Below are positions 1 through 11,233 of a DNA stretch of 64,000 nucleotides, piece after piece; within the stretch, counting starts at the first letter, position 1; each line of letters begins with the position of its first letter. Origin of the DNA: Poa pratensis (taxonomy: Eukaryota; Streptophyta; Magnoliopsida; Poales; Poaceae); contig CAMZMU010000041.1 in the NCBI GenBank assembly GCA_947311845.1, positions 110,601,655 to 110,665,654 of the forward strand, read 5' to 3'. A program made the position numbers and the translations under genes. The notes under the pieces were generated by a model, which was not told where the DNA came from, ran no database searches, and was given only the letters and a program-made list of their open reading frames with translations.

Positions 1-2556
1 CAAGGAAAAGTTATTTCCAGTGTTTAGTTCAACATGAAAATGATGTTATGAGGTGAAGTTATTTCTCCTGATCATTTTGATATATTGTTTGCTATTTTTG
101 GATTAGTATTCAAAAAGATATGGATTTTAGAAGTTTATAATCAAATCTGTCTATTTATTTTATTTCTCAGAAAATCTAGCAGAGCGTTTCGTACCGAGCC
201 CCTGCCTAGCCCCAGTCACTGACCAACGGGCCCGTGCGCCACGCTGGCGCTGACTGGGCGTGTGTTGCTGCGCTGGCCACCACGGTCACTGACCGGAGGG
301 GCCCGCCTGTCAGCTTGTGAGAAAAAGAAGGGAAAAGGCAGTGCGCCAAGCGGGGCTCGAACTCGCGACCTCGCGCGCGTGTGCGTGTGTGCTGGCCACT
401 GGGCTGGCTCGGTGCTAGTGATAGGTTACGTGCGCTCACCCTTTTGAGGTGAGGACCGTGCAAGGCGACGACGCGCGCGGCCGCGGTGACCACCGGCGGC
501 GAGGTGCACGGATGTGACGTTTTACGGCGCGCGGGGACCAACTAACGCTCGCACTCGACACGCACGAGCACGGGGTACCTAGTGGTGGTGTTATGGACCC
601 AAAGGTCACCGGAGATGGCGGCGATGGAGAGCTCCGGCGGCGGCACGCTACGGTCTACCATCAACGCGACGTTCTACGGAGAGAGGGGAGGCACGGGCAT
701 GTCCAGAAGAATCACACGCTCACCCTCGACGCGTGCGTGTGCTTGGCTTGGACAGAGGAGGTCGGCGACGGCGGCAATGTCGCGGCGGAGCTTTGGCCGT
801 GGTCGAGGAAGACGAGGATGGCCCGCTCAGTTCGCAGCTTCCCGCGGCGATTCCTTGGACGGGGATGGAGAGGAAGACAAGGCGGTGAAGATGGCGGTCT
901 TCTCTTCGCTCAGGGAGGCTCCAATCGGCGGCGATGCGCGATGGCGAGCTCGGCCACCTGCGGCTAGGGTTCGGGTCATGGAGAGGAGCAGAGAGAGAGG
1001 AAGGAGAGCGAGTGAGTGAGAGAGGGGTGAGAGAGGGCAGAGGAGCTTCGGGGGGGGGGGGTCTCTTATCCTTCACCTCGCAGGGCAACGGAGAGGAGGG
1101 GGGTCCGGGCGGGCGAGCGACGGGAGGACGACAACGGCGCCGCGGCTACTGCTGCTACAGGAAGAGGATGATGTTTTTCCAGATAGCCCCCTGAACTTCT
1201 GTTTCCATTTACGATTTAGTCCTTTTCTGTTTTATTTTAAAACAAGAAGCTCTTTAGGTATTTAATTGGGGCACTTTAACATTTTCTAAAAATCTGAGAA
1301 AATTCATGTAGCCTCCCATATACATGTAGATGCTCCATAAAAATTGGCTTTTGAAAATAAAATGTTTTGAACAATATTTGTTCATAGGGTTTAAATATGT
1401 CATTTTTGCTAAAATAAATTTGTTACTCCTTTAATATTTTTAAATCAAGTGAGAGATATTGTTTTGAGCATCTTGGAACTTTTTTGACAAATATGGTAAC
1501 TTCAAATAGTTTATATTTTCATAGAGAAAATATTAGTTTGAAGGAAATAGAGAAATAGGGAGGAAATAATTTATTTAAGATCATTTCTTCATCATGATAT
1601 TAATTTCCTTTTTGGTTGAATGAGTGAGAGGGAGCTGAGATGATTATTACTTCATCTTATTCCTAGAATAAGGAAAAGTATAATTGCTTTTATAAGATAG
1701 AGGAATAGATGGAGAGAGAATTTTAATAGGATCATTTCCCTAATTTTAGGATTTTAACTTAGGGGTGGATAATCTTAGAGGGTTTGTTGTTATTCAAGTC
1801 ACACTCAAATTTGGTAGCCAAAGGTGTTCTATTTTAGCATTAAGCACAACTGAGGAATTTATCCTCACAAGCAACAAACACAACAATATTAACATCACAA
1901 CCAGATCACACAAATCAGACCACAAGAATTTAATCACACCACTATTTCCACAATTATCGATACTATCTTGTAAAAATGATCACACTCAATTATGACAAGA
2001 TGATGTTTGAAAGAATATCTCAACTCATAACTTAATAGTTTTCAAAAGATTTGATAAAGAGAAATGAGTGGGGTAATATATTTCCCACTAGTGTTATTTC
2101 AATATGGAGTGAAAATAAGAGTTTATAAAATGGGAGTTGCATACACATGCAAAATAGCAAGGTTGAAATATAGATAGGAGATGCATATAGATCTCCATAC
2201 TTTTGGAAACACATAATTTTGAAAGTACTTTTACTTTCTCAAATAATGGGTATTGATTTTGGTTGTTGACAAGCCAAGTATCATTTGAAATGGAGTTGGC
2301 CAAAATAAGAATGGAAAAGATACATGGAATATTTTTCTTGTCATGACATGATCACCAAAGTTAAATATATTTTTATATTGGTTGCGTCTTACTTTTACTA
2401 GTCAAACAATTTAAACAACAAGTCACACTAGGTTCAACATAGCAATGGGATGGAAAACACAATCATCAGTAAAATATTTCAAAAAGTTTTTGTTGGTTCT
2501 GAATTTTGGTCTTGTAAAAACTAAGTTTTTCTTAGTTTCCAAATTTGGGATGTACA
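1..2556 (-). repeat. 3' LTR of the LARD-like element (partial)
   Basis: This is the U3-containing part of the 3' LTR in minus orientation, cut by the window edge. It ends at 2556 with TGTACA, where the other LTR ends TGTTACA, a 1-base deletion. It contains a GC-rich block (about 190-1170) followed by AT-rich sequence. The open frames in the GC block recur in the right LTR and are not genes. A G-homopolymer near 1030 is longer than in the other copy. Confidence 0.88.
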
Positions 2557-2595
2557 GCTCTTCCCCCCTTAAAATAAATCTCGTCCTCGAGATTT
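2557..2595 (-). promoter_or_regulatory. Polypurine tract with preceding hairpin (LARD)
   Basis: On the minus strand an AAGGGGGGAAGAGC tract abuts the LTR and would prime plus-strand DNA synthesis. Immediately upstream in the sense direction is a perfect 8-bp inverted repeat (2576-2583 with 2588-2595), arms AAATCTCG and CGAGATTT, with sense loop AGGA. The same arrangement occurs in two other elements of this window. Confidence 0.85.
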
Positions 2596-5500
2596 GGCCG
2601 GGGTAACAGGGGAGTACGAGGGCACGGGTTTTGGGCTGAATATACTTCCAAAGTCGATGCTTCTTTAGTGAGGTGGCCTTCTGGGATCTTGACCAATTGA
2701 TGATGCAAGGCTTTCTTTGTCGATAAATTTCTGTGCTGAGTTCAGATCCTTTATGATGGGGTTGTCTCGACGATTGACTCGGATAGACAGTCTTGGTTGG
2801 TTGCTTCCAGATACTACAAGGCTAAAGCGCAAGGAACTAATTATTACCAGGTTCTGGTATACCTATTGCAGGTCTTCCCCCCTTAAAAAGGGGTCTTTAA
2901 TTGGTCTTGTTGAAAGTCGCAGCTGGAATTGACTTGGAGGCATCATTCTTCTTGAGTAGCTTGACGATCTTAGTCTTGGGTGTCATTCCTCGGTGCTTGG
3001 GTCGGTGCAGATATCACTTCCTGATATTGTCTCCTTACGAGGGTCGCAGATGGGGACGCGTTGTTTTCAGGATGCGTCGAGTCTGAGCACTCGACTCTCT
3101 CCGGTTTCTAGTTAGTAGAGGGAGGTTAAAAACTTCTAAGAGCGTCTGAACTTGCTTGGTGGTTGATGTTGCCAACAGCAGGTGCTTCCGTGGTTTGATT
3201 CTCCTTAGCGACTTCCGGTAGATCTTCTTCACGCTTTTCTTCCTTCGGTTGGCGGGAAAAAGGCCGATCCTGAAAGACTTCTTGGTTCTGGGTCTTCACA
3301 AGCTTCGCAGGTGTCTTCATAAGTAAGTTAGAGTGCACCAGAATAGTTAGGGTTTCCGGGAAACTTTCTGGTTGAGGGGCTTAAGTTAGTTGTCAAGGGA
3401 GTAGGGGTGCTATACTCTGAACATCAAACTTTTTATACCTAAAACCAAAACAACCAACTTTACACAGGCCTCTAATTCTCGAATCTTCAAAATACCATTC
3501 CAATATCTCTGGTAAGGCCACTACAACTAGTTAATTGAATCACGGCCTTTGCCCGAGCTAAAGTTATTAATCCACCATCATCTTCTTCGGGCATAACTCT
3601 TTATCATAACATATTTCAATCTGTCTGATACCCATCAAACCTTTCATGCATAGTCTCCCATTACATCCTATCACAAAAATCGTATGATCCACCAATTATT
3701 TCTTGATTGATTTTTCTCCCCAGATAAGCATATCTCATATTATCTTACTCCTTCAGGTTGCCATTTTCTCACGATCATATCATAAAGCTAAATAAAGCAT
3801 CCAACAAACATGTGATCATACCATCAAGAATTGACCCACTTTCTAACCAAATTCAGATTTTATCTCCACACTTTTGGGCCTTGATCTCTTAATCAAAGAT
3901 AAAATATCTTTCTAAGAATAATCCAAACAGAGCGTGACAAGCTCTGAAACTACTGTCACCTAGAATGTCTTGCTACTAGACCAGTCATATTAATTCCTCG
4001 AATCCGATAAACATTCACTTATCTCCACCAATTATTTCTTGCATACCACGATCTATTCATTTGCTAACTCATTTTTGACCACTTCCTATAATTCCCATAA
4101 GAATTTAGTACAAGGTCACTTGCGCTAGGATCACCCTAAACATTCCAACACCGGAGTATTCTTCTTAATTTACTTGCTTCTAACCAATCCAAACATCATT
4201 TTATCAGCAAGTGCTTCCTAAAAATCCAATAACTTTCACTTTACTTCTAAACCTTAAATCAAGGGTCACGTCTTCTAGCTCCAGATAACCACCAATGGTT
4301 GGGACCACAACTGGTTACCCCAGGTATTAATCAAATATATCATCTGTCCAAACCCAATTAATTTATCGATCCACTCCAAGTTTTCACTTTTATTCTAAAC
4401 CCAAATTTTGATATTACCAACCTTATCCACCAAAGTTTGATCTCATCAACTAGATTCTTAAGGGATCCTTTTGACTAATAATCTTATAGTCCAACACTCT
4501 TATATCCTCCTAAAGTCTCTTTTCTACCAACTAGTTTTGAGTCGTCCTATGGCACTTATTCCCTTGGTCTAGAAAAAGCAGTTAGTATCTTTGCAAAATT
4601 TGGTTAGATGAGAGATTTAAAGTTAGATAAATTATGTTAGTTATGTTAGTTTTTCATATTGTTTTGTTAGTCCGACGGGATACGACCAGTGTCATCTAAC
4701 GTCGGGTCTTGAATCTTCATCTTTCTCGATGGCTTGAGGTGGTTGTACAAAATGACAATGTAGGCAGGTATCCGTCTTGCAGAAGATCGCAAAGTCTTGG
4801 GTAGAGAGTATTCCATACCTTGCTTCTCTTACTAGGAGAAAATTTTCTGAAGGGTTTTTCTAAGTCGAACTTTTGAGAGGGTACAAAAGTACATCTATGG
4901 CCAACACGGCAAAAAGGTTTTTGCAAACAGTCTAAAATAAAGCAACAGATAAAAGTGTGGTTACTTTGGGTTCCCGACAAGACGGGTTTTGTGAAACACA
5001 CAAGGAAAACACACACACAAGCAAGATCAATCAAGGCACTTTTAGCACCAACAGCGTTTAATACCGTGGAAGATGGGTTTTGCTCAAGTAAAACGAGCTT
5101 ATCCTATTGATCCTATGGGTCTTTGTATCTCGAGGATTTTCTTCACCTTGTCCAAGTGGGAAACTTTGGCGGTGAAATTACTGCGATTTCGGAAGGTTGC
5201 ACGGATCATCGGTCTTCGCATATAAATCGCCTTGCTGTTGAAGTCTTCGGGTTGCTAAGTACCCAGGTCTGGTTTGGGGTGTCGTCAAGTATGTAAGTTT
5301 GAATGGAGGTAAGACAACAGATGGAAACTTTTGATAAACCTTTAGACAAGAGATAAGGTTTAGAATAATTCGAGAAGGTGAAAAGAGTGGAAGCTACACT
5401 TAGGCTTCCTTAGATACAAGTAATTTTAGGTAGTAATATTTTTCTTTCCAAAATAATTCTCTCGTATGGGCCTTGGTGAAACAGGGCTGTTGAAGTCTTC

Positions 5501-5934
5501 ATTTTATAGCCTTAGTCTTCAGCTGGAATACTTGGGATTGTCGAGGTAGTAACTGAGTGGAATTGTCGATATTGAGTTGAGGTCTTCGAGGTTTCTTGCT
5601 TTATTGATACTGACGATCTTGGTATTTGCAGATCAATCACCTTGATGCTGAATGTTGAATATTTGAGATGGAAGCTTTTTCTTGTAGGTGCTAGCTAATC
5701 AGGTCTCACTTGGGTTCATCGTCAAGTATTTTGAACGGGTAAGAGGAGTAGAGAAATCCTTGGAAAATCTTAAATAGAGGGATAAGACTCAGAAATATTT
5801 GAGAAGGTGAGAAGAGTGGAAGTTATTTTTGGACTTCCTTAGATAAAAATATGTTTTTGGTAACAATATATTTTTAACAAATATTTCTTTCCTAACTAAC
5901 GTCCATGCTAACTAAGGTCTGTTACAGTCAGGAT

Positions 5935-5949
5935 GGCTCTGATACCAAG
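5935..5949 (-). promoter_or_regulatory. Primer-binding site, initiator tRNA-Met type (LARD)
   Basis: The minus strand reads TTGGTATCAGAGCC, starting two bases inside the LTR end (CCCACA, LTR edge 5952). This is the standard plant match to the 3' end of initiator tRNA-Met and fixes the element's orientation. Confidence 0.9.
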
Positions 5950-5951
5950 TC

Positions 5952-8900
5952 TGTGGGACCCGGATTAGGTATCCGAGATACCGTTATGTTTCCTGCAACA
6001 ATCCCATGATCAGTCTGTTGTTGCACATAACTCGAATTGGTATCACAGAACACCCATAAATACCGAATAAATTTACTTACTTGATTGAAGCCATAACTTC
6101 ATCAGGTACTCGCAGCGGAAATCACCAAATCAACGTGGAGCCCAAGTCACTTGCCAACCCTACAGGCAGCTGACTGGGAAGCGCCCTAGTTGCATTGACG
6201 TTATTGAAGTCTTCTTCTTCAACTGTTCTTCTTCAAAATCTGGCTAAGACAATAGCCAGGGACGAAACCAATATGAGTACATTTGAATGTACTCGCAAAC
6301 TACCCCGGAATGAGCATGCACTACTCTTTTATTGTTTAAATAAAACTTCGTTTGCTTTGAAAACTCTATATCCTTGTTGAAAAGAGAAGGATATACTTTT
6401 GTTTATTAAAACTTTGTTTGAAATCTCTATATCTTTCTTGAAAAAGAAAAGAAGGCTTTTAGAACTTTTCCCCATAAACTTGTTTTTGTAATAAGTCTCT
6501 TTTAAAACATTTTCCCAGAAAATCACCATTTTGTTTATTTCCCAAAACTCCTCCTTTTTCGACCATAACCCTTCATGGTCATTCAATCCCAACAACTTCA
6601 TACCGGCCCTTTGGTATAGTTGAATAAAACATTTTTTCCACTTAAATCACAAAACTCTGCACTTCTCGACCATAGCCCGTCATGGTCAATCATTCTCCAG
6701 CAACCTCATACCAGCCCGTCGGTAGAGTTGCAGATACCACACATCTCCATTTTATTTTCAAATCTCAAAACTTTGCAAAACTTGCACATGGTCAGAGGAC
6801 AGCCTCCCAACTGTCCATATCCGAGGACTCGGCTATTCGAATAGTTTTATCCTCTGCAGAGGTAGCACGCTTTTCCCACACCCATCCGGTAACTCATCGT
6901 GTCAGCCACGTCCTGCCATACAAGGTTTATGCGAAGTTGAGTCACCGACCATAGCCTGTCCTTTGCTCATGCTAGTATAGGACCCTACCGCTACGAAGCT
7001 TTCCAACACACTTAACCCAGCCCGTCGGAATCTAAGTGTGAGGACTCGTAGTTCTGCCCGGCGATTTATGGTGGAACCTTCAATCCTCTTTCTCCAATAC
7101 ACTCATACCAACTCTGTTGGCAGACTTCACTTAAGAGGACCCAGGTCAGGGGGTAGGTCACCAAACCATCCCCTCATGGACGAGGTCATCCTCATTGTTG
7201 AGGCATCCCATACTAATATGAGCAAACTATATGACTACCCCTTTTCCCATATGTGGGTAAATGTGGTCGCACAGGTTATTGGGTGGTCGTCATAGTACAA
7301 AGACACAATGTGCATTTTTCATAAACATCTCCATTCACCGTTTCTCCATTTCCACACCGACATCTCGGTATTCCACAACCACACGAGTATTTTCAAAGGA
7401 GTTTGGAGTAAACAATACCTTTTTCCATCCTATAGTTTGAAAAAAGAATTTCCATCGAATATCTCCGTAGAGGGTGTCAAAATAGTATACTTGTATTTCG
7501 AAAACAAAAGGGTTTTCAAATTCATAACTTTAGTGGCAACCACCACATAAATAACATATGCTCTTTATAAGTAAAACATGTAAACCAAAATAGATGTATA
7601 TAGATGCAAGCTCAGAGAATAGCTTGCCTTGCTCGACAAAGTGATCTCGGTCTTGATCTTCAGGTTCAACAAATTTCCCTTCCTCAATAACTCCGTTCCA
7701 AAGACCACTCCGGTAGCGTTTATATCTAGCGTCGCAAACAGGAGAATAACACAACAATCACTAAGCAAACGAAACCACAAGTGGTATACAGACAAGTAAC
7801 AAACCGTAAGTGTCAAACTAATCGTTCGAGTAACAACTAGGATCTACACTTACGAGGGTATTATATTGATCAGTAATCTATCACCTACACACAAGCTAGG
7901 TCCATCGATCCCAAAACTATCCCGGGCAAGAATAGCGACAAGCACCTCCCTTTGGACGGGAAATACTTCAGACAAAAGTTAGGTCACCAATTAGCCTCTA
8001 TAAGTGGAACCATCACACCATGCTAGGGTATGATCAAGTGAACTCTAGGAACCTAGCAAAATTAGATTTGCTCCAAAAATCATTACAGATTAATTTATAA
8101 AATCCTTTTTAAATATGCCCTTTTGTTAGTTTATTTTAAACCACATTACAACATAATTATCCATGTTTGGAGACAAGGTGGAATATGAAGGTTATCACTT
8201 GCTAACCATTTTAATAGGTCAAATTTAATTTTTGGATCATTATTTTTAAAGATATGAATTTTCCAAAAATCTTTTCTTTTCTGCCATTTTCATTATTTTA
8301 ATAAAACAGCAACTAAGTTATTTTAGTAGGATGTGTGAGTTGTACCAACAGACAGACTTTAATTTTCTGAACATTTTGTTATCTTGTTTGTAACTTTTGG
8401 ATCAATATTTAATTAGTTATGAATTTTACAAAATCATTTTATATTCTGCCATTTTACTAAAGTGCAAGGAAAAGTTATTTCTAGTGTTTAGTTCAACATG
8501 AAAATGATGTTATGAGGTGAAGTTATTTCTCCTGATCATTTTGATATATTGTTTGCTATTTTTGGATTAGTATTCAAAAAAGATATGGATTTTAGATGTT
8601 TATAATCAAATCTGTCTATTTATTTTATTTCTCAGAAAATCTAGCAGAGCGTTTCGTACCGAGCCCCTGCCTAGCCCCAGTCACTGACCAACGGGCCCGT
8701 GTGCCACGCTGGCGCTGACTGGGCGTGTGTTGCTGCGCTGGCCACCACGGTCACTGACCGGAGGGCCCGCCTGTCAGCTTGTGAGAAAAAGAAGGGAAAA
8801 GGCAGTGCGCCGCGCGGGGCTCGAACTCGCGACCTCGCGCGCGTGTGCGTGTGTGCTGGCCACTGGGCTGGCTCGGTGCTAGTGATAGGTTACGTGCACT

Positions 8901-11015
8901 CACCCTTTTGAGGTGAGGACCGTGCAAGGTGACGACGCGCGCGGCCGCGGTGACCACCGGCGGCGAGGTGCACGGATGTGACGTTTTACGGCGCGCGGGG
9001 ACCTACTGACGCTCGCACTCGACACGCACGAGCACGGGGTACCTAGTGGCGGTGTTATGGACCCAAAGGTCACCGGAGACGGCGGCGATGGAGAGCTCCG
9101 ACGGCGGCAGGCTACGGTCTACCATCAACGCGACGTTCTACGGAGAGAGGGGAGGCACGGGCATGTCCAGAAGAATCACACGCTCACCCTCGACGCGTGC
9201 GTGTGCTCAGCTTGGACAGAGGAGGTCGGCGACGGCGGCAATGTCGTGGCGGAGCTTCGGCCGTGGTCGAGGAAGATGAGGATGGCCCGCTCAGTTCGCA
9301 GCTTCCCGCGGCGATTCCTTGGACGGGGATGGAGAGGAAGACAAGGCGGTGAAGATGGCGGTCTTCTCTTCGCTCGGGGAGGCTCCAATCGCCGGCGATG
9401 CGCGACGGCGAGCTCGGCCACCTGCGGCTAGGGTTCGGGTCATGGAGAGGAGCAGAGAGAGAGGAAGGAGAGCGAGTGAGTGAGGGAGGGTGAGAGAGGG
9501 CAGAGGAGCTTCGGGGGGGTCTCTTATCCTTCTCCTCGCAGGGCAACGGAGAGGAGGGGGGTCCGGGCGGGCGAGCGACGGGAGGACGACAACGGCGCCG
9601 CGGCTACTGCTGCTACAGGAAGAGGATGATGTTTTTCCAGATAGCCCCCTGAACTTCTGTTTCCATTTACGATTTAGTCTTTTTCTGTTTTATTTTAAAA
9701 CCAGAAGCTCTTTAGGTATTTAATTGGGGCACTTTAACATTTTCTAAAAATCTGAGAAAATTCATGTAGCCTCCCATATACATGTAGATGCTCCACAAAA
9801 ATTGGCTTTTGAAAATAAAATGTTTTGAACAATATTTGTTCATAGGGTTTAAATATGTCATTTTTGCTAAAATAAATTTGTTACTCCTTTAATATTTTTA
9901 AATCAAGTGAGAGATATTGTTTTGAGCATCTTGGAACTTTTTTGACAAATATGGTAACTTCAAATAGTTTATATTTTCATAGAGAAAATATTAGTTTGAA
10001 GGAAATAGAGAAATAGGGAGGAAATAATTTATTTAAGATCATTTCTTCATCATGATCTTAATTTCCTTTTTGGTTGAATGAGTGAGAGGGAGCTGAGATG
10101 ATTATTACTTCATCTTATTCCTAGAATAAGGAAAAGTATAATTGCTTTTATAAGATAGAGGAATAGATGGAGAGAGAATTTTAATAGGATCATTTCCCTA
10201 ATTTTAGGATTTTAACTTAGGGGTGGATAATCTTAGAGGGTTTGTTGTTATTCAAGTCACACTCAAATTTGGTAGCCAAAGGTGTTCTATTTTAGCATTA
10301 AGCACAACTGAGGAATTTATCCTCACAAGCAACAAACACAACAATATTAACATCACAACCAGTTCACACAAATCAAACCACAAGAATTTAATCACACCAC
10401 TATTTCCACAATTATCGATACTATCTTGTAAAAATGATCACACTCAATTATGACAAGATGATGTTTGAAAGAATATCTCAACTCATAACTTAATAGTTTT
10501 CAAAAGATTTGATAAAGAGAAATGTGTGGGGTAATATATTTCCCACTAGTGTTATTTCAATATGGAGTGAAAATAAGAGTTTATAAAATGGGAGTTGCAT
10601 ACACATGGAAAATAGCAAGGTTGAAATATAGATAGGAGATGCATATAGATCTCCATACTTTTGGAAACACATAATTTTGGAAGTACTTTTACTTTCTCAA
10701 ATAATGGGTATTGATTTTGGTTGTTGACAAGCCAAGTATCATTTGAAATGGAGTTGGCCAAAATAAGAATGGAAAAGATACATGGAATATTTTTCTTGTC
10801 ATGACATGATCACCAAAGTTAAATATATTTTTATATTGGTTGCGTCTTACTTTTACTAGTCAAACAATTTAAACAACAAGTCACACTAGGTTCAACATAG
10901 CAATGGGATGGAAAACACAATCATCAGTAAAATATTTCAAAAAGTTTTTGTTGGTTCTGGATTTTGGTCTTGTAAAAACTAAGTTTTTCTTAGTTTCCAA
11001 ATTTGGGATGTTACA
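5952..11015 (-). repeat. 5' LTR of the LARD-like element (complete, 5064 bp)
   Basis: On the minus strand the LTR runs from TGTAACATCCC (11015) to CCCACA (5952). The half at 8463-11015 is duplicated at 1-2556. The half at 5952-8462 is present only once here because the other copy is cut off. No coding frame is supported. The LTR is exceptionally long for a plant gypsy element. Confidence 0.87.
6561..7040. repeat. Cluster of short perfect inverted repeats in the LARD LTR
   Basis: Perfect inverted repeats are at 6561-6580, 6601-6616, 6668-6687, 6709-6724 and 6797-6816 (stems 4-6 bp, loops all 8 nt), 6821-6832, the palindromes 6833-6844 and 6851-6862, and 7007-7014 paired with 7033-7040. The first pair (GACCAT stem, then TACC stem) is repeated about 107 bp later with a different loop. 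AGCCCGTC is the loop in two hairpins and recurs inside the last one. The cluster lies downstream of U3 in the sense direction and is probably transcribed. Confidence 0.75.
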
Positions 11016-11233
11016 CCTATACACCTGACAAGTGTATTGGGTGTGCTGGGGACATAAGAGACTTCTTGTTTCTTAATTGCAGGTTTGCTTGAGAGGGATA
11101 TCTTTGACCTCTACCTCCCTGAGTTCGATAAACCTTGGGTGATTCACTTAAGGGAAACTTGCTGCTGTTCTACAAACCTCTACACTTGGAGGCCCAACAC
11201 TGTCTACAAGAATAGAAGCGTGCGTAGACATCA
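11016..11233 (+). repeat. 3'-terminal fragment of a second gypsy LTR
   Basis: From memory of grass repeats, this segment with GGGAAACTTGCTGCTGTTC and ending CGTAGACATCA is the end of a Triticeae gypsy LTR. It is cut on the left by the LARD insertion at 11015. At 11234 the sequence changes abruptly to LINE coding sequence. No internal domain follows, so this is a 3' LTR or solo LTR end. The frame at 11085-11387 crosses the junction and is spurious. Confidence 0.55.

Larger units (their letters stand above)
2557..5951 (-). other. Non-coding internal domain of the LARD-like element
   Basis: About 3.4 kb lies between the polypurine tract and the primer-binding site. No frame resembles gag, protease, RT or integrase on either strand, only short random frames. 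Two diverged direct copies of a segment of roughly 150 bp are visible (about 5305-5450 and 5730-5890), both carrying GAGAAGGTGA and CTTCCTTAGATA motifs. In the LARD class the internal domain is known to be non-coding with conserved predicted RNA structure, which fits. Confidence 0.75.
1..11015 (-). mobile_element. LARD-like LTR retrotransposon (Sukkula-type architecture), 5'-clipped by the window
   Basis: The sequence at 1-2556 recurs almost unchanged at 8463-11015. A polypurine tract lies just inside the left copy (2557-2570), and a primer-binding site complementary to initiator tRNA-Met lies at 5935-5949. Both are on the minus strand, so the right copy is the 5' LTR. The LTR is about 5.06 kb and the internal domain about 3.4 kb with no gag or pol frame. 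These proportions match the LARD class described in Triticeae (Sukkula). The family name is inferred from architecture, not from a search. The candidate TSD on the right is 11016-11020; its partner lies outside the window. The element must move with enzymes supplied by another gypsy element. Confidence 0.85.

Noticed and set aside
206..1194. Several GC-rich open frames (both strands), repeated at 8699-9723
   Set aside because: They lie in the U3/leader part of the LARD LTR, overlap each other in many frames, and carry indels between the two LTR copies. No domain.
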